Source of the DNA: Echinostoma caproni
Lineage: Eukaryota; Platyhelminthes; Trematoda; Plagiorchiida; Echinostomatidae
Reading direction: 5' to 3'
DNA length: 64,000 nucleotides
NCBI GenBank assembly: GCA_900618425.1
Contig: UZAN01040009.1
Span: 24,385-88,384, forward strand
Shown here piece after piece: positions 9,118 through 21,010 of this stretch (its first letter is position 1; every line of letters starts with the position of its first letter). The notes beneath the pieces were generated by a model. It did no database searches and was not told the DNA's origin. It saw only the letters and a program-made list of their open reading frames with translations. The position numbers and the translations under genes were made by a program.

Positions 9118-12100
9118 GTGAAAAGACATTTATTCATTATTTTATATGTAACAGGCGTTAAAGCAATGCTACGGAAGCGTTCAATCAGGACGATGGGAAT
9201 AAATTATTAGTCGCGACCAGTCTCCAGTTGTCTACGATGGAGCAGATATTTAAAAATCATTTCACCAGGAGATTGGGGTCCAGATCTCAAAAGAGAACGT
9301 CGTGACCCACTGAGAAAGGGTTATGGTGGTACGCTAAAGGTTGAGAATTGCTTCTTGAGTGACATCATCCAGAGTAAATGGTGTGATGACATCCTTGGAT
9401 TGGTAGGTAAAATCTGCGTTTACACCGTCTAAGTCCATTATCCAAATAATAAAAGAATGGCTACTCCTAGGGGGCTTAGTTTAGGTGATCATTTCGGCTA
9501 TTGTAGTCTCGTTTCAGTTATCCCTGTTCTTACGTAAACATAGAAAACCATCGGTTCCAACGGATTAGTTCTCAAAATTTAGTGGAACTAGGATTCTTAT
9601 ATACAAACCACACACGTTACGTTTAATGTGTTAATGGAGGGTGTACATTATTTTTGTCTCATTTGTAAAAAACGATCTGATATTCCAGCTAATCAGTATG
9701 ACACGTCATCTTGCACTGCTTGTTAGTCACCATCCCAGCGTTTTTTGTTCGAGTAGGAATTATTTAACAGCCCACTGACTGGCATTACACGTAAGGGGGT
9801 TGATCTCAAACAATAGGACTCGAAGTTCTAGTGTTAATAACGTCGTCAGAAACGCTAACCAGGGTGACTGTTCAAGAAGGGGCAGTAATAATCAGCGTCC
9901 GGACGCTATGCAGAGAATGATTGTGGAATAATCTCGCAGCTGGAGCAATCCAGGGTTAATGACTAATGCGCCGACCGTATGTATTTGATGCACCACAAAA
10001 ACGCTTATCAAAATAACACAATGGTTTTGACTCAGTGAAATGTTCAACACAATTCACGGAATTCGCTCCACCCAAGTAAAGTCTGGAGTACCGTAACCAT
10101 AAGCGTTCTTTCATTCTGGCAACAAGCCGCGGGTTTCGGATGCTGATCTTGAATCTGACATATCTTTATGATTAGCCGGTGACGGAATATGGTACTGTAC
10201 AAATGACTGTCGGTTATTTCGGGCTAATGAATCATAACTCCAGTGATCTATTACAAAAGGCTCTTCTCCATAAAACATATGGAACTCTGACAACACGTGT
10301 CAGGTAATTGAGTCCTTTTTTCAGACAATCTAGCTCCAGGTCTTGTGCGGTTCAACTCTTCTAAGTGGGAACAGCAAGATGGTTTGCTAACTTTGAAATG
10401 GGGTAGGTTAATTCACGGGATTCCAAGCGCCGGAGAAGTAAACCAAGTGCCCTTAGTACCAGGTGTACGTATTTATCCATCATGTATCATAAGTAGTAGT
10501 TGAGGTTGGTGAACGAAAAACATAAGGGCTATACATATATCCATGTAGTGAATCGAACACAGATAATTGTAACTGGTTAGGTAACAAACCAGTTTTTCTT
10601 TCTGTTTAGTGCATCACAATTTGAAGTATTTCGTCTTTTTATTTTTGAATATCAAAACCTGTGACCATCAATTGAATTGGGAGTGGACACAGTGTCTCCA
10701 ACAACCAACGGGTTAAGCCTGAGATCTAGATTAACAGTCATCATGGGTACAAGTAACACATACACGACGGATGCCTGCCTCTATCTATCTTCATCACTGG
10801 TTTGCTTCCGGAAACTGTTATCTACTCGATTCGACAAGGACATAATGATTTCGACCAAATTGTTACATGCATCCGCTTACCAGGGATGCCCATATTTGCG
10901 GCTGAATTTGCATTTTTTGGAGATCATAAAACGCTAACAGGCAACAATGCAGCCAAGCTTGGAAGGATGTTCACTTGCGCACTCCAGCAATTCCCGAGAA
11001 AGCAAGTCCGCCCTCCCCAAAATTGTTTCGTGTATTCAATCCACCTTGCCCTGGCCCACAAATGATCAAATAAGAAAGGATCTATCGGTCAGTCAACACG
11101 AGTTATATAAAACTACCACGTAGTACAGGCAAATTTACTGTAAAATCCTCCTACTCACGATTTACGAGGACCAAAGCTAGCTGTGTGATTTGGTCTCTGC
11201 CGTTTACTATCATATGCGCAAATAACTGTAGATTGAATTATCATGGCTCAATTGTTATCTTCAAGTTCGGTCCAAGAAGTGCTGCTAGTGGTCAACCATC
11301 AGATATCTGCAAGATTTTTCCTTATTATATCTAGCTTATATAAGTCAATAGGTGATTCTTAAGTTCCATTGCCACTTTATCCGCATGAATAGTTTCCGTA
11401 GCTATAGGATTTTCGCGAACAAATAGGTGTTTTACGTTGATGCTCACTTGCTTGCATTCCTTAACATTTTCTCAACCGTCATTCTGGTTCTAGCAGGCTC
11501 AACTTTCGGAATGTCGGACAGCGTTCTATGTGGACACAAATTTCAACGATTGTGTACTTTGCAGTTCCGTAGAACTAGCTTTTTGGATTCAACCAAAGTA
11601 ATATTTTCGGTTATTTACAGTGTTGTGGTGACAACCACTAGCTGCCAGTCAAAAGCCAGATTAGTTTAAATGCTCGAAGAATAAGAGAAATCATGAAGAG
11701 GTGGTACGGTTCAATGGAGGAATACATTACAATAATCATAGAGGACCATAAATATTGCTAGCGTTTTCTGAGTTTACAAGCGCTTATTGTCTAGGATGTC
11801 ATTCCTCAGTATTCAAGTACTGTCGCGTTGGGATAGAAATGAGTCTTTATAAGCACACTACTTATCTGGGAATAGTAGTCAGTCTAAATGTAACCGAATT
11901 CCCCTAGGGTTGATACACGGAGCATTTATGAGACAATAATGACTGTAAGGCCGACGCTGAACCAAAATATCGTTCTTTTACTGATAAAATAGAGGAGATT
12001 CACGGTGAAAAGAAAATCGGAGTGGTAAAGTATTCATAGTTACAAACAACTCGAGTTCATAGTTTGAGACTAAGGCGCAACTAGTTGGCTACCTGGTTAC

Positions 12101-13272
12101 TGTCGATGGTGCATACAAACACGAAATAGAATTCCCCTAGGAAGAACTACATAAAGGAATTTATCGGAATTCGGAAGTAACAATAGTGGAAGAAAAACGT
12201 TTTAAAAGAGCAGTGAAGTGTCACAAAAGATATTTACAAAAAACTTCGGGAATGAATCCGAGTTTGAGCGAAATATATCCTTTTGCAATTCATTGGTTGA
12301 AACGTCAGATGTGCGATGTATGATCGAAAGACCACCACATAAAGTCGTGAAGTTTTCTTGGCACAGATCAGGAAAAAATGAATGAGTCAGTAATACTTTC
12401 TCGACCATAAAGGGAGTTGTCCAACACGAAAATATACAATTTTTATAGGACAGGGATATTGGTTGATGAACTCGCTATCGCAACGTACGCCCGGTAGTCA
12501 TGCGGCCACAATAAACCCAGGGTCATAAACGACAAAACATATGACAAACAAACCAATAACTAATCCAGCTACGTTCTTCAAACCCTTGTTATATAAGTGC
12601 ATTGCGAAACTATAGGCGATTGTAAATAATGTAAAGCAATTGTAGCTCGGGATGCGGCTGCCGGTGTTGGTGTTTTGTCCGAGTTGGAAGTGTTATTCCA
12701 AGACGCTTCTTAGCCAAACTAACCAAAATCGTCAATAAAGTGACTTCCCTCAAGTTGCTCTGATGTTCTTGCCCAACCTGGCTACAAAACGTCTGCGAAC
12801 AACACTTCCAGCTAGGAGAACACATCAGCATGAACACTGTTGGCAACTACCGAGGCACTGATAATCAGATCACATCATCACATTTTGTGCCTTCCAATGT
12901 TATTGATCGAGTCAATTCACTTGCCAGGGAATTGACATCTCTTCTTTAATTAGAATATTCCCTGTTTATCTGTAAATTTACACTCACTAGGCTTTACAAA
13001 TGCAATGTACCATAAATGTGCTTGTTTATTTTAAATCAGTGATTGGGAAGATAAAACGAAATGTTAACATGTCGCAACATATGTCTTCTTTCTGTATTGA
13101 CTAATGGATCTGTTGAACGAATCGCCAATGCTTTCGTGTCAAGTTCTTTTTATTTTGTTGTTGTTTAAAACGATGTCAATGAACAATGCGGTGTGAATAA
13201 TTTCCAATTCCCCAAATGCACTTTATCATACATGTTCTATTACTGCTTACTACTTATCCTAATTTAGCTCAG
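9118..13272 (+). other. CP2-gene intron, last part
   Basis: No gene or known repeat is recognised in about 4.1 kb. Overlapping ORFs at 10677-10937 and 10802-11065 are open in two frames but match no family I know. The minus ORF 12610-12846 has a HQHRQPHPE-type end and likewise stays unassigned. The intron ends in a pyrimidine-rich tract and two candidate acceptors, TTTAG (13266) and CTCAG (13272). Confidence 0.35.
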
Positions 13273-13356
13273 CAACTCATTGCCAATGAAGCGGAACCGT
13301 TCGCACATTTTGTTCGATTAGGATTTCATCATGGATGGCAACACAGTTTTTATTAA
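13273..13356 (+). CDS. TFCP2: CP2-family transcription factor, predicted last exon and stop codon
   Basis: Using the acceptor CAG ending at 13272, this exon starts in phase 0, as needed after the exon ending at 4156. It encodes QLIANEAEPFAHFVRL and eleven more residues to a TAA at 13354-13356. TFCP2 proteins end about 29 residues after the same Asp-Glu, with a short acidic helix (M-I-Q-N-F-Q-E-E) followed by a variable tail; here the count is 27 residues and the acidic, then hydrophobic, pattern is similar. Residue identity is low, so the assignment rests on phase, length and position. The alternative acceptor TTTAG at 13266 would give an 18-residue end starting LSNSLPMKRN, which resembles the family less. 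Confidence 0.5.
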   Translation, partial: QLIANEAEPFAHFVRLGFHHGWQHSFY

Positions 13357-14147
13357 AAAAACTGCCGCTATAATTCTCGTTTGCTTTGTCCTGGCTTCTG
13401 CTAACTGTTGCCACGGAAAAAAACGGCTGACTAAAAGCAGTTTAAGAGCCTAAATGCTATATAAAGGTGAGCGAGTTGAGCAATGGGAATGGCTCAATTT
13501 ATGCAAAAGCAGTAACATTCAATAGTTAAAAGAATGTTGAAATTCGGTTCATTCATCCATCCAGCGAAGTTTTGTAGGTAAATACCTATCACGAAATCCA
13601 AAACCGATATTAGTGGTCTGATGTAACTACTGCACACAATTTCCGGAAGGACATCGACATGCTCTCTTTTAAATGAGTAGGTGGCTTTTAAATAATTAAC
13701 ATGAATGAAATATGCCAAAACCCTTTTATTTCTTGGTGAAATAATTTAGAAATCAGGTCGTTGGGCTGTACTTGCACGTTTTAAGGAGGAAATACCTCGA
13801 TATCCCGGTTTTAGTCGACAAAGCCGGAAGATCTGCGAGATCTTACATTTAGTCCCTCCATCGCGTAAGTGTACACTTAGGCTGCATTGTTTTTGCGGTG
13901 CCGATTGTGTCGAACGGTCAGGAAAGCAGTACAGAGCACTAAGTCACTCGGGCACATTCACGTTGTTCTTTTTCTTTCCTCGATTGAAAGGTAAGCTTTT
14001 TTTAGGGGAATCGACTTCCGGAGTTCGCAACAATTCATCAGAATTGATATGAACGCAGCATTTGTTTATTCATCAATAACAAGATTTCAGTTAACGCAAT
14101 TTGGCACAACGATAGATAAAAGAGCAATGAAGCTAGAAAGGAATAAA
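13357..14147 (+). other. Putative 3' UTR of the CP2-family gene
   Basis: The sequence after the predicted stop has no further recognisable coding exon. An AATAAA hexamer at 14142-14147 could be the polyadenylation signal, which would make a 3' UTR of about 0.8 kb. This is inferred from position only. Confidence 0.25.
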
Positions 14148-16719
14148 ATGTTTATAAATGAAATAAGAAGGGAAGAACATAAAGCTGTCTTTGATGGACT
14201 TTAATCAAAACCAAATTTAATAGAATCGACACCCTTATGCATATCTTCAACTGAAATTGTTACGAAATGGATGGAAATTTAGAAATTACGCGTGCTGCCT
14301 GTGTACAAAAAAATCTGAACTTTTCGGCACATTTTGAATTTTGTGGGCTGGAATACTCTGTTCCAGAAATGAATTTTAACTGTGAACACATAACTGGGAT
14401 ATTCTTCGATTCCCTTCCGGAACTCTCCTACAGCCTTCCACCTTTCGCTTGGTACAAATACAGGGTATCTAATATTCGAAGTACAATGAACTTCATCATT
14501 CTGAGGTTGCAAATATCATTCAAAATAGCGTTAATGTTTGGGACGATCAAAGATGGTCGTTTACTATGAACTTGGCGCTTGGCAGTACCGGCTGGTGTTT
14601 TTATTTTCCCGACGAATGAAGCGCACTATATATCCCTATCACACTATATCGCACTATATCTCTCAATCCAAGTACATGATTCAGGTTGACACCCGACAAC
14701 AGATGACGTATGTTGTCAAGCTAATGCTTCTTTGTCAGGTTCCGATTGAATGCTAACCTGTTGACGAAGTATTGAAAATTGGTTCTCGTAGCTCGGGTGA
14801 ACTGAATTCTATTTCGCCTGTTCGCCGAGCTTGGCAATTTGTTTGCAAACGTTTCATCACCAGCCGAGGTGACATCACCTTTCGCTCGATGTCATGTTTA
14901 ATCCAACTCAAAATGTCTTCTAATTTTCGGTCTCGTAACAGTTCTGTTTATTTGAGTTGATTCACGCCTACATTGAAATCCATTATTATCTACGTCTGTT
15001 CTGTAGAGATTTAGGATACACCTTGTTCAGGTGGCCTTCATTTCCGGAAAAACTGTCGTGTGCTCTCTGCTTGCACTACATTTTTATTTTCCTTAGTTTC
15101 GATTAGTTGCCCTTTGTTTTCAAATGCTACTCATGCAATTCGTTGCCAGTTTGGTTCCATTCCAGTTACACAAACATTTATCTTTGTTTTACTTTCCAAA
15201 CAAAAAGAAAAAGCTCAATACTTTCATCCATGGTGCACAAACTTAAACTGACATTTTTTTCGGGGTCATGTTCAGTTACTTCATAAGCAAGTGATCTCAG
15301 CGGGTAGGGGAGGGATAATAACCCTATTTAAGGGAACGACCGATTACGCAAGGACTTGTGTGTGTGGAAGATGGGGTTTGTTGCTTTTATTTTCGTCAAC
15401 TGTTACCTGGTGACTTTTTGACAGCGGTTTCATGCATCAACGTTAATAATAGTATCACAGGGGCTTTAACGCGAACCAGCGATGAGAATGAGTTTCTTGT
15501 TTTGTGTTTCTTATGGAAACATGATGGTGGTGGGAGGTGGAATCGGTTTACTCTGACTTTCTTACCAACCACGAAGGGAAGCAACTATCCTTGTGGGTCA
15601 AAGAAGTTTGCACTTAATTTCTTCGGTGTGTCTAAATCGAAGGGTTGTACAATGGTTGGAGATGAGATGCTGATGATCAACTTATTGGCGTAAGGGACGT
15701 CATTTTGCATTCTATTCTGTCATATTTGTAAAGGACAAGTTTGCGATACCACTTAATTCAGTTTGGATGTTTTACTGTTCCATTTGAGGAGTAATTAATT
15801 CGGGAAGCTATTCTTGCAAAACTTTAGCGAGGAAACTCATACGAAACCCATGGAACATCATAATCNGACGAGTTTCAACATTTAACCTAACGATTACCAA
15901 GAACAACAAAACCTGTGCAAAATTACGTTAGTGATTCCACTCATTGGGGTTGAACTGATCAGCAAAGCGATAGTACACAAACAGTTTGTGCTATGGGTCT
16001 GGAATTCAAATCCCCGACAGGGAAGTGAGTATGCTATAATAGTGAGCCCCAGAGACCGAAAACCTCTGGTCCAGTACTTTCTTGGTATTTCTTTTGTTGA
16101 ATAAATTGGGGTTTATTCATGAACAGGGATTCTGAGGAATGCTGCATTAAATCTCCCGCCAGCTATCTCCTTCGGAGCTGATGATGGAGAATTTTGTAAG
16201 ACTTTTATTCACCTTCATGAGTGCACTGTTTGGGCTGATAGCGATGGATAATGAATAAATTGTTACAATCGTTTACTTGATGATTTGTATTGGAACGCAG
16301 ATTACAATCCATTTATGCTTCTTTAATTCGCTCAGATCTTCCAGTTTATCAAGCAAAACACCACGAAATGAGACCGTAACAAAATTCGCAATCCATTGAA
16401 ACTTTGATGAAAATACGAAAATTGGTGATCACTTTTTATGATATTCTCGCATTCCTGACTTCAGTAGTATTTGAGAATAGAAAACATCAAATGAATGCCA
16501 TTATTCAAATATCGTTTTCTTCAACGCACCAAGCATTGTGCACGTAGCCAAAATACGATTCCATGGCAAAATCGACAGTGATACGTTTACAATCTGTTGT
16601 CGGTTGTATCTGCTTCTGTCGGCCGAACTTTCTATCCCGCACCCGTTTGTCATACTTCACCAGAAAGAATGCGGCGATCATTACCTAAATCTACTGACAA
16701 CGTCAAGCAGTTTACCCAG
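14148..16719. other. Intergenic or intronic stretch with no recognised gene
   Basis: Open frames exist on both strands at 14267-14569 and 15358-15693, but none resembles a known family or has convincing splice borders. CACTATAT-type short repeats lie at 14622-14664. A B-box-like GGAATTCAAATCCC at about 16001-16014 may mark an old SINE, but no A box is clear. A single N lies at 15866. Confidence 0.35.
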
Positions 16720-16858
16720 CATCTTTTTTTCAAAATCGGACTACATTTTGCCACCTCACGATTCGGTTAGTCAAATTTTTTTCTACCTTACGATGGGTTT
16801 CATTGAATTTCATGAACAAGACAATATTCTCACGAACGTATACGTTTGGAAGAAAAAA
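16720..16858 (+). CDS. Nicotinic acetylcholine receptor-like subunit, exon of the N-terminal extracellular domain
   Basis: The frame reads SDYILPPHDSVSQIFFYLTM and then GFIEFHEQDNILTNVYVWKK. The second part follows the first beta strands of nicotinic acetylcholine receptor subunits, where alternating hydrophobic residues lead into a hydrophobic-x-D/F-x-E-x-(N/D)-Q-I-L-T-T-N-V-W segment. One residue of the usual T-T-N appears missing. These receptors are pentameric cation channels (anion-selective forms exist in flatworms); this part forms the outer face of the ligand-binding domain. The donor AAA then GTATGT at 16859 falls where many receptor genes have an intron, just after the N-V-W segment. 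The start is less certain: acceptors at 16719 (TTTACCCAG) or about 16766 (TTCGGTTAG) are possible. I found neither the Cys-loop nor the membrane segments in the window. Confidence 0.55.
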
Positions 16859-19800
16859 GTATGTTTGTTCATTTGATGAAAATTTTGGGAATTCTCTGAT
16901 TGCTGTTTAAAATTGAGTACAACTGTCTGTCACCAAAATGCAAACAATGTTTCATGTACTTTCCTTCGTAATTGGATATCAGGTGAAAGTTTTCTTTCAT
17001 CGTAGACAAACTTATTGTCTTTTGTCTCTAAGCTAGAATATCTTTTCGGATCACATTTTCATTGCTTAGCACAAATTGGTCGAAAAAACGGGATGCTGTA
17101 CGCAAACAGTTATTCTTCAGGCGAATCTGTCCCCGAGGAATGGGAACGTAATTCCCATTTCCTCCTGAGAATGGACCAAACTCAGGATTTTACTTTCTAA
17201 GATTTCTAACATTTAAAAACCTCCGTAAAGTGTTTGTGTGGGAATCAAGGATCTGTGCAATGTTTTTGGTTGAACCGTAACAATTGTCGGGCTCATGAAT
17301 CGTTTGCGGAGGAGAACCAGTTCCCTTATAATATATGTATTGGGTTTCCTTTAAACCACAATATGATTCTTATAATCCTGAGTCACATTTTTGCGATGAA
17401 CAAATAAGCCAACCACTTGTCACGAAGATTTACTGCTTCTTCATTATGATCAGCAATCATTACCTCAAACGGCAAACCGTTCAAGACATCAAAAAAACAT
17501 AAATTCCGTTTTATCCGGACGACAGCGCTGCTGCTTACCACTGTAGTTGGTTGGTGATGCAAGCGTTCAAATCCCGAACATAGAGGCCCAAAGCGCGTTA
17601 TTTACAGATTTAATATAACATCACACACAAATCCCAAATGAAACACGAAACCTTCGACGCACAGTTGGACACACAGGCGTTATAGAAGAAAAACATTTTC
17701 TTTAAGAATCATCAGAGAAATTTTAATAGGATAGTGCATGCGTTGTATATATTATGAACAATGAAAAACGTACGGGATAAACATAGACATGCCTGCATAA
17801 AAATACGTTTTTAGAAGTGTCAGTCGCTTTTATGAGCAAACAGTTGGACAGAATCGTATGAAAGTAACCGTTCACAATGCAACCTATAAGAGGGTTTATG
17901 AGAACAGATGAAGCCTGAACTGCACGTAAGAACTTTGTATATCTGAACACAGAGAGGTACAACATAGAAAAGCTTCTGTTGTAACCCATGATTAATGAAT
18001 AAGTATTAAATTTTATGGAGATTACTGACCATATGGGAAACTAGCCTGTGCGGCTGATTCTAAGAGGACGATTGGACCTTATGAATGATCTCATCTGAAA
18101 AAACCACAAATGTAAGTTTGATCATCAAGGGAAAAATAATACATCCTCTCGTTAATGAAGCATTCTGTTGATAAGAGAACCTTCTGTCTGTGGCCAAAGT
18201 GTCCTAAGTTTTGGATGCGTATGCGCAAACTGTTACTCATATTTCTTTGACAAACTTTTCAACGCACAACAAACAGAACGTTGTGCTGTTAAGGTCAAGT
18301 ATTATCCGGTGTCTGAAACGATTAATTTGTTATTGATACGGTCAATGTTTTAGGCTTTGGAGTTTGTCACGTTAGGCAATGAGCAGTCAATCCACTAATG
18401 TTTATTTATGGTCATTTTCCTTCAATAACAGCCAAAAGTGAGCACCAAATCCATTGGAGTTGAGGTGTAACAAGCTAATGGTCGCCAACACCGATAGCTC
18501 AAGTTGTCAACAAGTCGAAGCCAAAATTTCAGTCGAATAATTTGGTGGACGATTCATAATACGAAAAACAGCTCTCAACAGCCGAGAAGTAAGTTGCTGT
18601 TTCCTGAGGTATACGCCCTGTTAAGCAAACCAAATCATCCTCGAAATCTCAAATGCCAAAAACCTTATTGAAACACATAAAAGAATAATAGTGTGCCCCA
18701 AAGAACACTAATCAATGACTTCAAAATACCGAGAATCAAGCAAAAAATCATCAAATTAATTTATAATTCCACTTTAAGGTGAAACAAAACAAAACAACCA
18801 TTGATCTACGGACTGGTCACCAAACCATAAAGAAATGGATACTTCTCAACCGTAGATTGAGCATTGTCTGAGATATTTCACTAATAAAACAAGTGGTTCA
18901 GTACACAGTCAAACGATAACTAACCAGAACATTGTAACTCGTAAAGTTTAAGGGCGACCTTGAATCAACTCTTTCGTAATTACAGCTCCTCCCGAGATGT
19001 AATGCATTTGTGGGCGGATTCGGTCAAACAGTTTTATATAATTGCACGCAGCCAGTATGATTCTGACATAGGCGTGTCATGCAAGTACAGCTGCAAACAT
19101 GTTGTTGGTTTTATTTTGAGTACACCTTTTTACGCATAAACTTATGTGCTTCAAATGAGAAGGAATTGATTTGTGCTCTAATTAATGCCAAGAAGCAGGC
19201 GTAATCGCAATCGAATTCTCTTCGTAATTTTGATTTAAACATGAAATAACGTTACTCATTTTATCTGAGAAAAAAAATTCGGTAGCATGGTAAGTCCGTG
19301 GCGCTGATCAGGAGCTGAAAACAAACGCCACTGGTCTGCCGCGAAAACGGCTCAATATCTCTGCGTGCAGCTTCAAATAGATCACCTGCTTGGTTCAATT
19401 AAACGTGGGTCTTAACGGCTCCGTTCTGAGGTTCAAAAGTGCGTTTGGGCTATCATTAACGCAAAACAGTCCTTCTTAATCTTCACGTGATTTCTCTTAC
19501 ATGCGTATGATTGGGGTATTCAATTTGTATGTGAAAGCCATTAGTAAAGAAATACGACAATCCCTGTTTTTGAATAATTCATTAGAGTCAATTAGACAGT
19601 GGGTGGGAGTGCGGCCGATTTGTTCCCCAAAGATGAAATTAACGTTTTGCAAATTTAAAAATTTCGAGGAAGTATATTACTCAAAAGGAACAGAAAAAGT
19701 TCAGGCACAGAACCAAAAGATACATGTTAATGAGCAAGAAGGATGAGCTGATAGACAATGTGCAGTTTGCACAAGGCTATAAGAATTTTATTGACATACC

Positions 19801-20109
19801 ATGTGCAAGATTGTTCGATAATTACAACAAGAGATAATCGCGACAGATTCTTGTTTAGCTTCCAAAATTGTAAGCAGTGAAATAAACCACCCAAACCACA
19901 TAGTCTGGTTTTCCGGTATTTTAATATCATCATTTTCACCCATATTTCCATCACCAAAGTGAGTTTCTATAATCTTGCCAATTCACTGCAATTAATTTGA
20001 AACTAATTTGCAAACAGCTATCAATGCAAACGAATTCTAGTAGAGATAAGCAATCGGATAACAAAGTAAGTTGATGAATACACAGAAGAGATAATATCTG
20101 TCAATAATG
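16859..20109 (+). other. Likely intron of the receptor-like gene; nothing recognised
   Basis: No second receptor exon, known repeat or RNA gene was recognised. A tRNA-like B box GCGTTCAAATCCCG near 17566-17579, preceded by TAGTTGGTTGG, suggests a shortened SINE. The ORFs at 17723-17989 (minus), 18168-18353 and 19501-19746 are small and unassigned. Confidence 0.35.
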
Positions 20110-21010
20110 GATAGGGAATATGTGCCAGAAAACGGGTAAGTTCTAACCCGGTATTACCAGGCACACTGATCACTTGAGCGTACTGTAATCTAAGCATTTC
20201 CGCAGCCTATTTCGTTGTCGTTGAAACACGTCCTGCTAGTATCGGAACCGCATTTTTGACTTTCCCGGAAGCGTTTAAATGCTTATATATTAGCTTCGGG
20301 TTTGCGATAAATTTCCTTACCAGCGTATCATGATAAGTGTGCTTGTCTTCCCGCACCAAACTGGTACAATGGTTTCGAAGGAGACTGTAAGCTTCCCAAG
20401 TATTGGGGCATGGACAACGTTTGAACTCCCTCCAGTAAAAGTCTCTTTGCATTATCCATTTTCTAGTTCGACTGCGAATTGATGATTTTCGAACAGTCAG
20501 TTGGCATAAACGCATGGCTGTTGTAACAGTAACCACCAGTGACTTGATACGTTTAGTAACTTTTTCTCCAGGATTCTAAGGGATTACATCTTATATATCT
20601 GAATTCCATGAGCCAAGGTGTTTAGTCTCGCATAGGTAGTTATAATACGAAAGCTATCCGAAGAACCTGATGCATAAAAAACGTATTCGGAGTGGGGATT
20701 GCAATGGATTCTACCATCAATTCTTCATTTGTCAGTACTAAATCCAAAGTTTACGAAATTTGGTTGGTTCCAAACCGGTAGGTCTCTTCACATGATTGTA
20801 CAACGGATGTGACGGGATGAACTTTATGAACTGTCGTTGAAAAGGCGTACATGAGGTCGTCATGTTGCCTATTTGTGGGCAATTGAAGTCACCCATAATT
20901 GGGGCGTGGGTGAAATTTATTGATAAGAAGTAAGATTTGTTTGCAACAAAGTCTCAGTTGATGATTTTGCTAATAAAGGAGGGTGATAAACTACACCGAT
21001 CAACCCGATA
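20110..21010 (-). mobile_element. CR1-like LINE fragment: end of endonuclease and linker
   Basis: On the minus strand, a GVVYHPPLLAKSSTETLLQ-like reading near 20990 leads to IMGDFNCPQIGN near 20890, the G-D-F-N motif of the AP-like endonuclease. Then come LDLVLTNEELMVESIAIPTP near 20720 and a long linker frame (20207-20536) with RKWIMQRDFYWREFKRCP, LLRNHCTSLVREDKHTYHD and FIANPKLIYKHLNASGKVK. A further AEMLRLQYAQVI reading reaches about 20110. This order, endonuclease then the basic, Trp-rich linker, is that of CR1 elements. No reverse transcriptase follows. Frameshifts and stops show it is dead. Confidence 0.8.

Noticed and set aside
15950..16120. tRNA-like SINE from the B-box-like GGAATTCAAATCCC
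   Set aside because: No A box at the right distance and no shared tail with the other SINE copies.
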